From assembly GCF_000016605.1 (NCBI RefSeq), contig NC_009440.1, positions 62,001 to 126,000 of the forward strand: DNA of 64,000 nt. Direction: 5' to 3'. The stretch is from Metallosphaera sedula DSM 5348. GTDB lineage: Archaea > Thermoproteota > Thermoprotei_A > Sulfolobales > Sulfolobaceae. The notes beneath the pieces were generated by a model. That model had not been told where the DNA came from and ran no database searches. It saw nothing but the letters and a program-made list of their open reading frames with translations. Below, piece after piece: positions 9,431-20,463 of this stretch; the stretch's first letter is position 1, and the number at the start of each line of letters is the position of its first letter. Both the position numbers and the translations under genes were made by a program.

Positions 9431-9910
9431 GTGATTACTAGCTCTAGGGATACATCCAGTAGAACAAGGAGTTTTTTAAATTATTTAGAGTACATTTTTC
9501 CTTATTCAGTGAAGGTAAATAGGGGAAAAAGGAGTATTGATGAGGTTTTTAAGATAGCGAGTCTATTGGGTGGAGAGTTACTCCTATTAGTTAATGTTTT
9601 AAAGGGCAATCCTAGTTCCCTGGAGGTTTATGATGTGATTACCAGAGAAAAATTGTACAATTTCTCGATAAAGGGCCTGAGGCTCAGAAGCGATTATGAG
9701 AAGTTTTCGTTATATAATTCCAGACGTAGATTATGCATTAAACATGCTGAGTTCGGGTGTAGCAAGGTGATTTCTCTCCTCATAGATCTCGGGGCCACAA
9801 GGGCATCAGACTGCACGGTCCACGCTGAGATAAAGTTTAACGAATACTGTACAGTAAGGTTTTCGAATTCTCAGGACAAGGAGATTCTCCTTCTGGGGTT
9901 AGCAGAATGA
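9431..9910 (+). CDS. Brix-domain rRNA-processing protein (archaeal Imp4-like)
   Basis: About 159 residues from GTG 9431, four bases after L37Ae. A longer frame runs back to 9356 but only overlaps L37Ae and is not expected. The start VIITSSRDTSSRTRSFLNYL-like segment (VITSSRDTSSRTRSFLNYL) is the Brix family N-terminal signature. Eukaryal relatives (Imp4, Rpf1, Brx1) act in ribosome assembly. Its position between exosome, ribosomal and Pcc1-like genes fits a role in rRNA maturation. It overlaps the following gene by 4 bases (ATGA). Confidence 0.8.
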   Translation: MITSSRDTSSRTRSFLNYLEYIFPYSVKVNRGKRSIDEVFKIASLLGGELLLLVNVLKGNPSSLEVYDVITREKLYNFSIKGLRLRSDYEKFSLYNSRRRLCIKHAEFGCSKVISLLIDLGATRASDCTVHAEIKFNEYCTVRFSNSQDKEILLLGLAE

Positions 9911-10149
9911 TAACGATTGATATTTCACTAAAGCCGTTTAATTCGGGGCTTAGAAATTTAATAAAGAATTCTCTTATCATTGAAGATATTGACAAGGAAT
10001 TCGTTTCCATCGTAGATGATTCCATTCTTATAAAATGTGATAGTGTTTCTAGGTGCAGAGCTATAATGAATTCTTATATATTCTGGATCTACAGTGTGTT
10101 GAGTACTCTAAATGAGGTAGAACAAGATGGCAGAAAGAATTCCTCCTGA
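9907..10149 (+). CDS. Pcc1-like subunit of the KEOPS complex
   Basis: 80 residues. Small size, order in the operon, and the C-terminal pattern [20 protein letters not shown] fit Pcc1 (CTAG/Pcc1 family), the dimerising subunit of the KEOPS complex that makes the t6A base in tRNAs. The gene overlaps the Brix gene by 4 bases and the prefoldin gene by 23. Sequence identity to the family is weak, so the call leans on context. Confidence 0.65.
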   Translation: MITIDISLKPFNSGLRNLIKNSLIIEDIDKEFVSIVDDSILIKCDSVSRCRAIMNSYIFWIYSVLSTLNEVEQDGRKNSS

Positions 10150-10513
10150 ACTCCAAACCCAGCTTCTAAAATTACAACAATTACAAAGCCAGTTAGAGAG
10201 GCTGACCTATGAGAAGAGTGTTATTGAGGGCGAGTTAAGAGAGGTCAATGAGGTTTTGAAGGAACTAGCTAATATACCGCAGGACTCGCCTGTCTACAAG
10301 ATTGTGGGCAACCTCCTAATTAAACAGGACAGAAATAACGTTCAAAACGAGCTTAACGAAAGGAAAGAATTACTTGAACTTAAGAGCAGGACATATCAAA
10401 AACAAGAAGGACTTCTCAGGAAACAGTTTGAGGATCTACAGAAAAAGGTCAATGAGTTAATTCAGAAGTACTATCCGCAGGGCGCACCAGGAGCTTCTCC
10501 TCCAAAGGCTTAA
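10127..10513 (+). CDS. pfdB: Prefoldin beta subunit
   Basis: 128 residues made of two long coiled-coil helices separated by a short beta hairpin region ([17 protein letters not shown]), ending in a flexible Pro/Gly/Ala tail. This is the normal plan of archaeal prefoldin beta, which forms a hexamer with alpha and passes unfolded proteins to the thermosome. It starts inside the Pcc1-like gene. Confidence 0.92.
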   Translation: MAERIPPELQTQLLKLQQLQSQLERLTYEKSVIEGELREVNEVLKELANIPQDSPVYKIVGNLLIKQDRNNVQNELNERKELLELKSRTYQKQEGLLRKQFEDLQKKVNELIQKYYPQGAPGASPPKA

Positions 10514-10546
10514 TATTTTTAGTTTAGCAACCAGAAGAATATTGTT

Positions 10547-11239
10547 ATGCTGAGAATTTACGCCGATACTAGGGAGAAGCAATCTGGAATTCCTGACCTT
10601 TTACGCGATCTGGGTGCTTTAGTCTTCTTACAGCAGTTATCTGTTGGGGACTATATAGTAGCTGACGGGGTTGCAGTGGAAAGGAAAAATGTTTTTGACT
10701 TGATGAATTCTGTTTTTGACAAGAGATTTTTCGACCAACTGGAAAGGCTCAGGGAAGTCTACTCAAAGGTATTCATTCTTGTGGAGGGGAATTTGGAGGG
10801 AGCCAAGACAATTACAACTAAGTGGAAGATTTTCAACTCTGCCCTCATTACTGCCACTGTGGATTATGATGTTGGCGTCCTTTATTCTCTAGATAAGAGG
10901 GAATCTGCAGAAGTGTTGGTTACCCTGGCAAGAAGGTACCAGGAGAGGGGTGTAGAGAGAAAGCCTATTTCCCTTCATGACAAACCTAAGTTTGAAAGTT
11001 TAGATGAGATGCAGCTCTACCTCGTTCAATCTCTGCCCAACGTGGGAGGAAAGATAGCCCTAAGGTTGTTAACAGAATTTTCCACAGTAAGAAATATATG
11101 TAATTCTAGTATAGCAGACCTTGAGAGAGTAATGAAGAGCAGGAAAAAAGCGGAACTTCTGTATAAGATATTCAATACGAAGTTCTCTAGTAATTCAGAT
11201 AAGAAGTCTGCGTCGCTGACAGATTTTGTAGAGGAATAA
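10547..11239 (+). CDS. xpf: XPF/Mus81-family structure-specific nuclease (short crenarchaeal form)
   Basis: 230 residues. The nuclease domain shows D7, GDY (34-36) and the catalytic VERK (44-47) followed by D51. A tandem helix-hairpin-helix domain follows (about 150-205, SLPNVGGKIALRLL). There is no helicase part, as in other crenarchaea. The extreme C-terminus (SLTDFVEE) looks like a PCNA-interacting peptide, and crenarchaeal XPF is known to need PCNA. It cuts 3' flaps and branched DNA in repair. It has its own gap of 33 bases after prefoldin. Confidence 0.94.
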   Translation: MLRIYADTREKQSGIPDLLRDLGALVFLQQLSVGDYIVADGVAVERKNVFDLMNSVFDKRFFDQLERLREVYSKVFILVEGNLEGAKTITTKWKIFNSALITATVDYDVGVLYSLDKRESAEVLVTLARRYQERGVERKPISLHDKPKFESLDEMQLYLVQSLPNVGGKIALRLLTEFSTVRNICNSSIADLERVMKSRKKAELLYKIFNTKFSSNSDKKSASLTDFVEE

Positions 11240-11351
11240 AGATTTTTGACTGTTTAATCAAGAATCTTCGTAACCCGGTAAATGGATCGTATTAAGGACC
11301 AGGCAGGAACTAGTCTGCTAAAAGCCGATGATAACTTTCCTATAATCACAC

Positions 11352-11359
11352 TTTAATAC
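11352..11359 (+). promoter_or_regulatory. Possible TATA box upstream of EF-2
   Basis: The 164-base gap before EF-2 contains TTTAATAC (11352-11359) and a second candidate CTTATAGT (11365-11372), either of which could position initiation a short way before the TTG at 11404. GGTGAG (11393-11398) is a plausible ribosome binding site, so the message probably has a short leader. Nothing else is seen in the gap. Confidence 0.4.
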
Positions 11360-11403
11360 CTCTGCTTATAGTACTACATGTTTACGATACTAGGTGAGAT
11401 ATC

Positions 11404-13614
11404 TTGCCCAAATATAAGACATCAGAACAAGTTTTGAGCCTAATGAAGGATAGGACAAGGGTAAGGAATATTGGTATCATTGCACACGTTGATCACGGTA
11501 AGACAACCACCAGCGACCAACTATTGGCTGCCTCAGGTATAATTTCACCTAAGGTAGCTGGAGAGGCATTAGCCCTGGACTATCTATCCGTAGAACAACA
11601 AAGGGGTATAACTGTTAAGGCAGCTAACGTAAGCTTGTACCACGAAGTTGAGGGTAAAGGTTACGTCATTAACCTGATTGATACTCCTGGACACGTTGAT
11701 TTCAGCGGAAGGGTAACTAGAAGCCTCAGGGTGTTAGACGGATCCATCGTAGTGGTAGATTCTGTGGAAGGAGTAATGACACAAACTGAGACTGTGTTGA
11801 GGCAAAGCCTAGAGGAAAGGGTAAGGCCAATTCTGTTCGTTAATAAGGTGGACAGGCTGGTTAAGGAGTTGAAGTTAGGTCCTCAAGAAATGATGCAGAA
11901 GTTAATGGATATCATTAAGGAAGTAAACAATCTCATTAACATATATGCTGAGCCTGAACTAAAGGAGAAATGGGCCATTAATCCAACCTTGGGCAATGTG
12001 GTGTTTGGTTCGGCAAAGGACAGGTGGGGCTTTAGTATACCAATGGCTCAGAAAAAGGGCATCAACATGAAACATGTGATTGATGCCTATTCAACTACCG
12101 ACAAGACAAAGATTAATGAATTAGCGTCTCAAGTACCCATAAACGAGGCACTTCTGGACGCAGTGATTAAGTTTGTACCAAATCCTGTGGACGCTCAGAA
12201 GTATAGAATTCCCAAGATATGGAAAGGCGACCTGGATAATGAGCTGGCAAAGTCCATGCTTAACGCGGATCCAAATGGTCCCGTCGTGATGATGATCACA
12301 GACATGAAGGTTGATCCACATGCAGGTCTGGTGGCGACAGGTAGGGTATTTTCCGGTACCATTAGGCCCGGTAGTGAGGTTTGGTTAGTCAATGCCAAGG
12401 CACCTCAGAAGGTCCTACAGGTCAGCATTTACATGGGTCAGTTTAGGGAGCTAGCAGATGAAATACCAGCAGGAAATATTGCTGCAGTGCTGGGCTTGGA
12501 AAGGGCCAGATCCGGTGAGACTCTCATAGACATTAGATATAAAGATCTTCAGGGAAGCTTTGAGAAGCTTCATTACGTCTCAGAGCCCGTGGTAACCATA
12601 GCAGTGGAGCCCAAGAATCCAAAGGACTTAACAAAAATGATTGATGCGCTAAGGAAGCTAAGTATTGAGGATCCTAACCTAGTGGTCAAGATTAATGAGG
12701 AGACCGGAGAGTATCTCCTCTCTGGAATGGGATTCCTACACGTTGAGGTCTCGTTACAGTTGCTAAAGGATAATTATGGCGTTGATGTAGTTACTACTCC
12801 ACCAATCGTGGTGTATAGGGAGAGTGTAAGGAATAAGAGTCAGGTGTTTGAGGGTAAATCTCCCAACAAGCATAACAAGTTCTACATCAGTGTTGAACCG
12901 CTTAATGATAAGACGATTGAACTGATCTCTAACGGTACCATCAAGGAGGACATGGATTCTAAGGAGATGGCCAAGATTCTCAGGGATCAAGCAGACTGGG
13001 ATTACGACGAGGCTAAGAAAATAATCGCTATTGATGAAAACGTTAATGTACTCATAGATGCCACGAGCGGTGTCCAGCATTTAAGGGAGATAATGGATAC
13101 AATGCTCCAAGGTTATAGGTTGGCAATGAGAGAAGGGCCTTTAGCTCATGAACCTATCAGGGGAGTAAAGGTTATACTTCACGACGCTACCATACATGAA
13201 GATCCTGCACATAGGGGACCTGCCCAAATCTATCCGGCAGTGAGGAATGCCATATTTGCTGCAATGCTCATGTCTAAGCCAACACTCCTAGAGCCACTTC
13301 AGAAGCTTGATATAAGGGTTCCGATGGAATTTGTGGGTAACGTAACAGCGGTTCTAAGCAGAAAGAGGGGCAAAGTGCTTAATATGACTCAATCTGGAAG
13401 CGTCGCTAGGATACTTGCAGAGATCCCTGTGTCAGAGTCCTACGAGCTAGCCAGTGATCTAAGAGGCTCCACCGGCGGTAGAGCGTTCTGGGGAACCGAG
13501 TTCAGTAAATGGGCTCCAGTTCCAGATAGCATCCTTACTGATGTGATTCTGAAGATTAGAGAAAGAAAGGGTCTCCCCAAGGAACTGCCCAAGGTTGAGG
13601 ACTTCCTGTCGTGA
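11404..13614 (+). CDS. fusA: Translation elongation factor EF-2
   Basis: 736 residues from TTG 11404, the family's usual length. G1 is AHVDHGKT (27-34), G3 is DTPGH (93-97), G4 is NKVD (147-150). H603 in the segment DPAHRGPAQ is the site of diphthamide modification in archaeal/eukaryal EF-2. The protein drives ribosome translocation with GTP. It is followed 6 bases later by a HAD-type hydrolase gene. The TTG start is supported by GGTGAG just upstream and by the expected N-terminal sequence. Confidence 0.98.
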   Translation: MPKYKTSEQVLSLMKDRTRVRNIGIIAHVDHGKTTTSDQLLAASGIISPKVAGEALALDYLSVEQQRGITVKAANVSLYHEVEGKGYVINLIDTPGHVDFSGRVTRSLRVLDGSIVVVDSVEGVMTQTETVLRQSLEERVRPILFVNKVDRLVKELKLGPQEMMQKLMDIIKEVNNLINIYAEPELKEKWAINPTLGNVVFGSAKDRWGFSIPMAQKKGINMKHVIDAYSTTDKTKINELASQVPINEALLDAVIKFVPNPVDAQKYRIPKIWKGDLDNELAKSMLNADPNGPVVMMITDMKVDPHAGLVATGRVFSGTIRPGSEVWLVNAKAPQKVLQVSIYMGQFRELADEIPAGNIAAVLGLERARSGETLIDIRYKDLQGSFEKLHYVSEPVVTIAVEPKNPKDLTKMIDALRKLSIEDPNLVVKINEETGEYLLSGMGFLHVEVSLQLLKDNYGVDVVTTPPIVVYRESVRNKSQVFEGKSPNKHNKFYISVEPLNDKTIELISNGTIKEDMDSKEMAKILRDQADWDYDEAKKIIAIDENVNVLIDATSGVQHLREIMDTMLQGYRLAMREGPLAHEPIRGVKVILHDATIHEDPAHRGPAQIYPAVRNAIFAAMLMSKPTLLEPLQKLDIRVPMEFVGNVTAVLSRKRGKVLNMTQSGSVARILAEIPVSESYELASDLRGSTGGRAFWGTEFSKWAPVPDSILTDVILKIRERKGLPKELPKVEDFLS

Positions 13615-13620
13615 ATCGAA

Positions 13621-14346
13621 ATGGAAGAATTCAACCTTTTTGCTGGCTCCAAGGCAATCCTATTTGATTACGATAATACGCTAGTTAACTCTAAACCTGT
13701 TTTCAGGAAGGCTATTCAAGCCGTTTCCTCGGATATTTACAATTTTCTAAAGGATAATGCACAAACACTTGTCTCTCCTGAGCTATTGGAGCAGAAGCTT
13801 CTCTACATCTCTGAGAAGCTCGACTCAGAGGGAGTTTATGATAGGAACGCCTGGTGGGTAGAGGTTCTGAAAGAGATTGGGATAAATGAGGTTGAGAAGG
13901 ATCAGCTATTCGAATGGACTAGCCTCTACTGGTCAATCGCAGGAGAGACTCTTCCCTTCGAAGATGCGATGGATATTCTAACCTATCTCAAGCAGAAGGG
14001 GTATAAACTAGGCCTTGTTACCAATAGTGATGGTGAGGGTGGAGATAAGAAGTCTAGAATATCAAAGTTTCCCTATATTGATAAATTTGATATAATGATA
14101 ATAGGTGGTGAAAATAATGTTAAGCCTAAACCCAGTATCCAGCCCTTCATTCTTGCCTGTGAGGAGCTAAAGGCTAAGGGAAACGAGTGCGTAATGGTTG
14201 GAGATGATCCAGTTAAAGATTGCTTAGCTGCCAAGAAGGCCGGACTTAAGAGCATACTTGTAGATCGGGATAGGTCCGTAAAATATCCTGAATTGTATGC
14301 TGATTTTGTAGTGTCAAGTTTAAAGGAGTTAGAGGAGTTCCTGTAA
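13621..14346 (+). CDS. HAD-superfamily hydrolase
   Basis: 241 residues. Motif I is FDYDNT with nucleophile and acid/base aspartates D16 and D18, motif II is VTNS, motif III is KPKPS, and motif IV is GDDPVKD. A helical cap occupies about residues 25-110. The pattern is that of a small-molecule phosphatase or phosphoglycolate-phosphatase-like enzyme; the substrate cannot be told. It directly follows EF-2 and converges with the next gene, overlapping it by 18 bases. Confidence 0.85.
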   Translation: MEEFNLFAGSKAILFDYDNTLVNSKPVFRKAIQAVSSDIYNFLKDNAQTLVSPELLEQKLLYISEKLDSEGVYDRNAWWVEVLKEIGINEVEKDQLFEWTSLYWSIAGETLPFEDAMDILTYLKQKGYKLGLVTNSDGEGGDKKSRISKFPYIDKFDIMIIGGENNVKPKPSIQPFILACEELKAKGNECVMVGDDPVKDCLAAKKAGLKSILVDRDRSVKYPELYADFVVSSLKELEEFL

Positions 14347-15633
14347 ATCTTCGTGTAACCTGTAAATGTAAGAGTTTGTGATTTCCCTATCTAATCCTGA
14401 TCTATAGCTTGCGAGAAACCCATTTCTCGTTACCTCTATTCCTAGCGCTGGATTGTCCTCTGCGAACATGAACCTGTGTTTGAAGGATTTCCTTACAGCC
14501 ACCAACTTATGAAAAAGTGCATATTCAATCCTTCCCGGCAACCCCATGTACCTTCCTAGGTATCTGACAAGGTATTTAGCCTCTCTTGGTTTTCCGCTGA
14601 GGTTGGTGAGTAGGGATTTCACCTCAGGGGGTAACAGGGAATACTCGTCAAGGAGATCATTTATTAGATCCTCTAGAGAGAATTTGAAATTAGAAGAGAG
14701 AGCCTTCAGAGTCTTTATTACATCAGTTTGATCTGTGGAAGTATCTCCTATTCCCAGGGTCACAGATGGTATCCCATTCCTCAATAACTCGAAAGACGCT
14801 GACATTGGGGAAATCAGATCACCCTTCATGTCTTGATATCTCATTCCAGGTGACAGCTCTAAAGCTAGGTTATCTCTAACCTCTATTGCCAGATCCCTGT
14901 CTGTAAATTTCTTACTAAGTTGCCTAGCCATGTATCCCCAATAAAGTGATGAAAATCCAGGTGCTCCAGACTCCATTCCAGATATACAAAGGTATTCCCA
15001 TTGGTTACTAGGGTCATTTAGCTCTCGGAAAATTTTCGCTGACACTACCCAGCTTTTACTTTTGCTAAGCCATGTATCGTGATTGGAGACCAGAAGGAGT
15101 TTTTTGGACCTTTCTCTTCCATTTTTTATCGCATGGATAGCGTAAGCGTCTACGATCCTTGCCTTGGTTTCGAGATTTATCTCCACCAGATTCCCTTTCT
15201 TAGGATTTGCACCTTTTATCGATATCAGACCCAGTGGGGGTTCCGAGGCTCCAGACTGTAGGTAAGGAGGCGAAATCGAGACAGTCTCGACTTGTGTTAA
15301 TAGTAAGGCTTCACAACCAAACCTCTTGGCCAGAATAATGTCGTAATAAACATCGAACCTCGAGTTACCCCTATTTACAAGTACTGTGTCTTTCCTACAG
15401 TCTTCAGGATTCTCCACTACGTGTCCTCTGATATACGAGGTAGGCGAGTATGGTAGTGCCTGATGTTCTACCCTTTCACCGTTTATGGTTACCAGAGAAT
15501 GGTTAACCTCCCACGTTAATATCCTCTCCCTGTAGACCTTAATTTCATCGCTGACGTCTTCTAAGATTTCTCTTAGTCTCCCTATCCTTCTTCCCTCGTT
15601 TATATCGCCTGCTAACCCATGATCAATGCTCAT
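14329..15633 (-). CDS. M28-peptidase-like protein with diverged active site
   Basis: 434 residues. A PA-domain-like stretch (about 65-165) is followed by a segment resembling M28 aminopeptidases (LLLVSNHDTW near 190-200, then ISGMESGAPGFSSLYWG). The canonical His-x-Asp and Asp-Asn zinc ligands are not clearly kept, so it may be inactive or have other chemistry. No signal peptide is visible, suggesting a cytoplasmic protein. It stands alone on the minus strand. The family assignment is tentative. Confidence 0.6.
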   Translation of the reverse strand: MSIDHGLAGDINEGRRIGRLREILEDVSDEIKVYRERILTWEVNHSLVTINGERVEHQALPYSPTSYIRGHVVENPEDCRKDTVLVNRGNSRFDVYYDIILAKRFGCEALLLTQVETVSISPPYLQSGASEPPLGLISIKGANPKKGNLVEINLETKARIVDAYAIHAIKNGRERSKKLLLVSNHDTWLSKSKSWVVSAKIFRELNDPSNQWEYLCISGMESGAPGFSSLYWGYMARQLSKKFTDRDLAIEVRDNLALELSPGMRYQDMKGDLISPMSASFELLRNGIPSVTLGIGDTSTDQTDVIKTLKALSSNFKFSLEDLINDLLDEYSLLPPEVKSLLTNLSGKPREAKYLVRYLGRYMGLPGRIEYALFHKLVAVRKSFKHRFMFAEDNPALGIEVTRNGFLASYRSGLDREITNSYIYRLHEDLQELL

Positions 15634-15667
15634 TATTCTAACCTTGTTAACTTAATCGATAGTCTAC

Positions 15668-16240
15668 ATGTACAAAATAAATCAAGTTTTTCCGCACCCC
15701 GGAATTTATGAGGTACTATTGGGTACCACTGGAGTCTCTGACAACATCTCCCCTGTGGGCTTGAGATACTTCAAGGAGTATAGGTTGAGGCTATACGAGG
15801 GATCTATTACCTCTAGAAATATCTCCGTGCATCCTTATTGCTCCATCCTCATAACTCAGGACCCAACTCTCTTTTATCAAGGACTAAAGGGCGGTTTAAG
15901 GCCTACCTCCTTTATGTACGGTTTACCCGTGATAGACGTCTCATGCGTATTCATTGCAAAGTGCAATCTCGAGACTCTGGGAAACCCCAGCGAGTACACG
16001 TTAAATTTTCTAGAATTTAAGGGAGAGTGCAGGGAAAAATCCTTTTCTAGAGGAGATGGGTTATTCGTGGATCTCCTTGTCCATTTGACAAGGTTGGATA
16101 TCCTACCCCAAGAGAGGGAAAAGTTGCTTGAAATAATGAGCTATGAGATAGGCGTGATTAAAAGAACTAGTCCGTACCTGGAGGGATACCTCCGAGAGAT
16201 CTTGGAGACGCTGAGGTCAAAAGGATATAAGCTTGATTAG
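15668..16240 (+). CDS. DUF447-family protein (flavin-reductase-like fold)
   Basis: 190 residues. The N-terminal half (GIYEVLLGTTGVSDNISPVGL) has the pattern of DUF447 proteins, which resemble FMN-binding split-barrel enzymes, followed by a helical half. No function is established. It starts 34 bases from the divergent M28-like gene and is followed 12 bases later by the dehydrogenase gene, so the two may be co-transcribed. Confidence 0.65.
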   Translation: MYKINQVFPHPGIYEVLLGTTGVSDNISPVGLRYFKEYRLRLYEGSITSRNISVHPYCSILITQDPTLFYQGLKGGLRPTSFMYGLPVIDVSCVFIAKCNLETLGNPSEYTLNFLEFKGECREKSFSRGDGLFVDLLVHLTRLDILPQEREKLLEIMSYEIGVIKRTSPYLEGYLREILETLRSKGYKLD

Positions 16241-16252
16241 GTATGCCAACCC

Positions 16253-17263
16253 ATGTTTAGGGTTTCGGTAATTCCGGGCGATGGAGTAGGACCAGAAATA
16301 TTTTTTGCAAGTAAGAAAATCTTAGCGAAACTTGTGGAAACGTACTCTCTCGGAATAGAGTTTATTGAGGTGGAGGCTGGGGATTCGGCTCAAGCCAAGT
16401 ACGGGGAGGCATTGCCAAAGAATACTCTCAAGGTAATAGAATCGTCTGACATGATACTTAAGGGCCCAGTAGGCGAGTCAGCCATGGACGTAGTGGTAAA
16501 GTTAAGGCAGATGTATGATATGTACGCCAATCTGAGGCCTGCTAAATCACTTCCAGGAGTTCCCAACAAATACGGAAACGTGGATATCCTAATAGTTAGG
16601 GAGAACACTGAGGATCTCTATAAGGGGTTCGAGCATGAAATCTCAGAAGGAGTCGCTGTTGGACTTAAGGTGATATCAGCTATGGCTTCCACCAGGATAG
16701 CCAACGTTGCGCTGGATTATGCAAAGAGGAGAAGAAACAAGGTTACCTGCGTTCACAAGGCTAACGTGATGAGGATAACAGATGGGTTGTTTGCAAGGTC
16801 CTGTCGTTCCGTGCTAAAGGGGAAAGTAGAATATAACGAGATGTACGTAGATGCGGCAGCGGCTAATCTAGTGAAGGACCCAAACATGTTTGACGTCATT
16901 ATCACCACGAACATGTACGGAGATATACTGAGCGACGAGGCTTCACAAATAGCTGGAAGCTTAGGCTTAGCTCCCTCGGCAAACATTGGGGAAAGGAAGT
17001 CGCTATTTGAACCCGTTCATGGAGCTGCCTTCGACATAGCTGGGAAGGGAATTGTGAACCCAACAGCTTTTCTGCTCTCCGTGAGTATGATGCTGGAACG
17101 CATGTATCAACTAAGTAAGGATCAGAGATATTTACAGGCCTCACAATCACTTACTAACTCGATTTACAAGGTTTATAGCGAGGGTAAAAATCTCACGCCC
17201 GATGTGGGTGGAAGCTCCAAGTTAAGTGACATAATTGACGCGATATATTCGAAGCTAACATAG
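16253..17263 (+). CDS. leuB: 3-isopropylmalate dehydrogenase (beta-decarboxylating dehydrogenase family)
   Basis: 336 residues, matching Sulfolobales LeuB in length. Family marks include [10 protein letters not shown] (8-17), the NAD-binding/substrate block [10 protein letters not shown], the K in [13 protein letters not shown], and the metal-binding Asp residues in [23 protein letters not shown] contacts the nucleotide. It oxidises 3-isopropylmalate in leucine synthesis. Paralogues acting on homoisocitrate or isocitrate are similar, so substrate is inferred from closeness to the remembered S. tokodaii enzyme. No other leucine gene is nearby. Confidence 0.85.
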   Translation: MFRVSVIPGDGVGPEIFFASKKILAKLVETYSLGIEFIEVEAGDSAQAKYGEALPKNTLKVIESSDMILKGPVGESAMDVVVKLRQMYDMYANLRPAKSLPGVPNKYGNVDILIVRENTEDLYKGFEHEISEGVAVGLKVISAMASTRIANVALDYAKRRRNKVTCVHKANVMRITDGLFARSCRSVLKGKVEYNEMYVDAAAANLVKDPNMFDVIITTNMYGDILSDEASQIAGSLGLAPSANIGERKSLFEPVHGAAFDIAGKGIVNPTAFLLSVSMMLERMYQLSKDQRYLQASQSLTNSIYKVYSEGKNLTPDVGGSSKLSDIIDAIYSKLT

Positions 17264-17295
17264 TGTTTTTAAATTCATACAATGAAAACCCTTTC

Positions 17296-20200
17296 GTGTC
17301 AGACTTATCTCCAGTGAGGCCCCTTCAATCGAAATTTGAACCATTGAAGATAGAAAAAGAGGTTTCAGATTTTTGGGTTGAGAAAAAAGTTTACAAGGCC
17401 TTAAAGGAATACAACGGGAAATTTACAAAGAAATTCCTTTTCATAGATGGACCACCTTATCCATCCGCACCCATACCCCATATAGGCACCATTTGGAATA
17501 AGGTAATCAAGGATTCCATCTTAAGATACAAGAGGCTTGAAGGTTATAGGGTCCACGACCAGCCAGGTTATGACACCCATGGATTACCCATTGAGGTGGC
17601 CGTTGAGAGGAAGTTAAATATTTCTCAAAAAAGGGATATATATGATAAGATAGGTGTAGAGAAGTTTGTCCAGCTCTGTAGAGATTTTGCACTAACTAAT
17701 CTGAATTCCATGTCCGAGAATTTCAAGAATGTCGGCGTATTCATGGATTGGGAGAATCCCTATCTTACCTTGGATTCAACGTTTATCAGCAACTCATGGG
17801 CTGTAATAAAGAAGGCACATGAGAAGGGGTTACTGGCAAGGGATGTTCAAGTTTTGCACTGGTGTCCAAGGTGCGAAACGACGTTATCCGATTACGAGGT
17901 GTCCGAGTACAAGGATATTGAGGATCCTTCCATATACGTCAAGTTTAAGGTAGTGGGATCCCAGAACAAGTTCCTGGTTATATGGACCACAACCCCATGG
18001 ACCTTGCCCTCTAACGTCTTTGTGATGATAAACAAGGACTACAAGTATGCTGAAGTTGAGGCTAATGGTGAGGTCTATATCATTGCAGAGCAAAGAGTGG
18101 AGGCGGTAATGAAGGAAGCTAAGATACAGAAGTTCAAGGTCCTTAGAACGTTCAAGGGAGAGGAGATCCTTGGACTTCGCTATGAACACCCATTACGGGA
18201 CATAGTACCTGCACAGCATAACATTGACCAATATCACGTTGTGGTAGACGCGGGAGATAGGGTAACCCTGGAGGACGGTACTGGTCTTGTGCACTCTGCA
18301 CCAGGGCACGGTGATGTGGATTTTGAGGTAGGCAAGTCCAACGGAATGCCTGTGGTGATGCTAGTAAATGACAGAGGTCAGTTCACTGAAATGGCAGGAA
18401 AGTATGCTAACATGAATGTCAGAGACTCGGCTAATGTGATAATTCAGGACCTGAAAGAGAGAGGCGCCCTTCTTCATGCTGGTAAGATAGTTCACCGTTA
18501 TCCCATTTGCTGGAGATGTAAATCTCCACTAATATTGAGGGCAATAGACCAGTGGTTTATTAGGGTCACCAAGTTAAAGAATAAACTACAATCAGAGATA
18601 GACAGAGTTAACTGGATACCTTCTTGGGGGAGGACGAGAATAGGGAATATGGTTGCCGAACTCAGGGACTGGGTGATAAGTAGGCAGAGGTTTTGGGGAA
18701 ATCCGCTTCCCATATGGGTATGTGAAAATGGGCATGTGAACGTAGTTGGGAGCGTGGAGGAACTAAAGAAGGTAGCCTTGAATGAGGTTCCCGAAGATCT
18801 TCATAAGCCTTGGATAGATAACGTTGTTATTCGATGTGAGAAATGCGGGGCCAAAGCTAAGAGAGTTCCTGATGTAGCGGATGTCTGGTTTGACAGTGGC
18901 GTAGCCTTCTTTTCCAGCCTAGGAAAAGACTGGATGAGCAAGTGGAAGGAGTTAGGCCCAGTGGACTTAGTTTTAGAAGGCCATGATCAATTAAGGGGTT
19001 GGTTCTTCAGCCTCCTTAGATCGGGAGTTATCTTAGATGATAGGGCTCCCTATGAGGCAGTATTGGTTCATGGTTTCATGCTTGACGAGCAGGGAAGGGA
19101 GATGCACAAGAGCCTAGGTAATTACGTTGAACCTTCTGTTGTAATCGAGAAATATGGAAGAGATGTACTAAGGCTAATGCTATTGAGAAATACCACATGG
19201 GAGGACGTCAAGTTTTCTGAGAAAAACCTCGAACTATCACAAAGAGACCTGCAAATTATATGGAACGTATTCCTCTTTACCTCAATGTACATGAACCTAG
19301 ACAACTTTAGTCCCACGAAGATGAGCCTCGAGGAGGCGTTGAAATATGCTAGGGTGGAGGATAGATGGATAGTGTCGAGATTTTACAATATGCGGTCTAG
19401 GGTTAGCGAGGCGATGAGGGATTACAAGGTTCATGAGTTAGCCAATGAATTGGTAAGATTCATGATAGAGGACATAAGCAGATTCTACTTGAGGCTTGTG
19501 AGGAAGAGGGCCTGGGAGGAAGGATTAAGCCAAGATAAGCTGGTCCTCTACACTATCTTGTATTATATAATGCGTGAATGGTTGATAATGGCCTCAGCCG
19601 TCGTTCCATATTTCGCCGAGAAAGTATATCAGACCTTTGTGGTTAACGACAAGAAACTATCTGTCTCCATGGAGATCTTAGGAAATGTAAGGAAAGACTT
19701 GATTGACAATGAGCTCGAAGCCACGGTAGAATTAATGAAAGCTATCTCTGAGGCTAGCTTGAACGCTAGGGCAAAGGCCAACATTAAACTTAGATGGCCA
19801 GTATCAGTTGCCCACGTTTTCTTAAAGGACTCTGGCTTAATAGCTAAGCTCGATGAGAACAAGGAGCTATTAAAGACCCTCCTCAACTCCAAGGAAGTTA
19901 GATTCTACGATATGGCGAAGTTTTACGAGTTCAGTCAGTTGAAGATAGAGCCAGATAAGGGAGCCATAGGGAAGGAGTACAAAAGGTTGTCCCCTAGGAT
20001 CGTACAATACGTGGAGAGCAATAAGGAGGTCATAGCTAAGGATATCCTTGAAAAGGGGTTCCACACGGTGTTTATAGATGACACGGAGGTAAAACTATCC
20101 ACAACACATCTAAGAATTACAGAGGAAGTGAAGCCAGAATATACCAGCGGATCCTTTGAGAGCGGGGTTGTACTCATACCTAGGGAGATTAGCGGTAAGG

Positions 20201-20463
20201 AAGAGGAGGAAGGAATAGTCAGAGATGTGATAAGGAGAATACAATATATGAGAAAATTAATGAACTTAAATGTAACCGATTACATAATTGTCAGTATAGT
20301 CCCTCCACAGGATAGAGCTGAGGTTCTGGAAAAATTCAGGGACTACATCTCTGCGGAGACCAGGTCTAAGGAAGTTATCATAGGACAACAGGAGGGAGAC
20401 CAGATTACCACCTGGGACATTGATGGAGAAGAATATACAATAGGTATAAGAAAGGTTCAGTAG
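17296..20463 (+). CDS. ileS: Isoleucyl-tRNA synthetase
   Basis: About 1055 residues from GTG 17296. A frame opens earlier at GTG 17263, but TTTTTAAAT at 17266-17274 looks like a TATA box placed correctly for initiation near 17296, so the later start is preferred. Class I synthetase with the HIGH motif PIPHIGT, the KMSKS variant MHKSLGN, an editing domain between them (TTPWTLPSN), zinc-binding cysteine pairs (CPRC, CWRC, CEKC), and a long C-terminal anticodon domain. It charges tRNA-Ile. The next gene begins directly after its stop codon. Confidence 0.95.
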   Translation: MSDLSPVRPLQSKFEPLKIEKEVSDFWVEKKVYKALKEYNGKFTKKFLFIDGPPYPSAPIPHIGTIWNKVIKDSILRYKRLEGYRVHDQPGYDTHGLPIEVAVERKLNISQKRDIYDKIGVEKFVQLCRDFALTNLNSMSENFKNVGVFMDWENPYLTLDSTFISNSWAVIKKAHEKGLLARDVQVLHWCPRCETTLSDYEVSEYKDIEDPSIYVKFKVVGSQNKFLVIWTTTPWTLPSNVFVMINKDYKYAEVEANGEVYIIAEQRVEAVMKEAKIQKFKVLRTFKGEEILGLRYEHPLRDIVPAQHNIDQYHVVVDAGDRVTLEDGTGLVHSAPGHGDVDFEVGKSNGMPVVMLVNDRGQFTEMAGKYANMNVRDSANVIIQDLKERGALLHAGKIVHRYPICWRCKSPLILRAIDQWFIRVTKLKNKLQSEIDRVNWIPSWGRTRIGNMVAELRDWVISRQRFWGNPLPIWVCENGHVNVVGSVEELKKVALNEVPEDLHKPWIDNVVIRCEKCGAKAKRVPDVADVWFDSGVAFFSSLGKDWMSKWKELGPVDLVLEGHDQLRGWFFSLLRSGVILDDRAPYEAVLVHGFMLDEQGREMHKSLGNYVEPSVVIEKYGRDVLRLMLLRNTTWEDVKFSEKNLELSQRDLQIIWNVFLFTSMYMNLDNFSPTKMSLEEALKYARVEDRWIVSRFYNMRSRVSEAMRDYKVHELANELVRFMIEDISRFYLRLVRKRAWEEGLSQDKLVLYTILYYIMREWLIMASAVVPYFAEKVYQTFVVNDKKLSVSMEILGNVRKDLIDNELEATVELMKAISEASLNARAKANIKLRWPVSVAHVFLKDSGLIAKLDENKELLKTLLNSKEVRFYDMAKFYEFSQLKIEPDKGAIGKEYKRLSPRIVQYVESNKEVIAKDILEKGFHTVFIDDTEVKLSTTHLRITEEVKPEYTSGSFESGVVLIPREISGKEEEEGIVRDVIRRIQYMRKLMNLNVTDYIIVSIVPPQDRAEVLEKFRDYISAETRSKEVIIGQQEGDQITTWDIDGEEYTIGIRKVQ

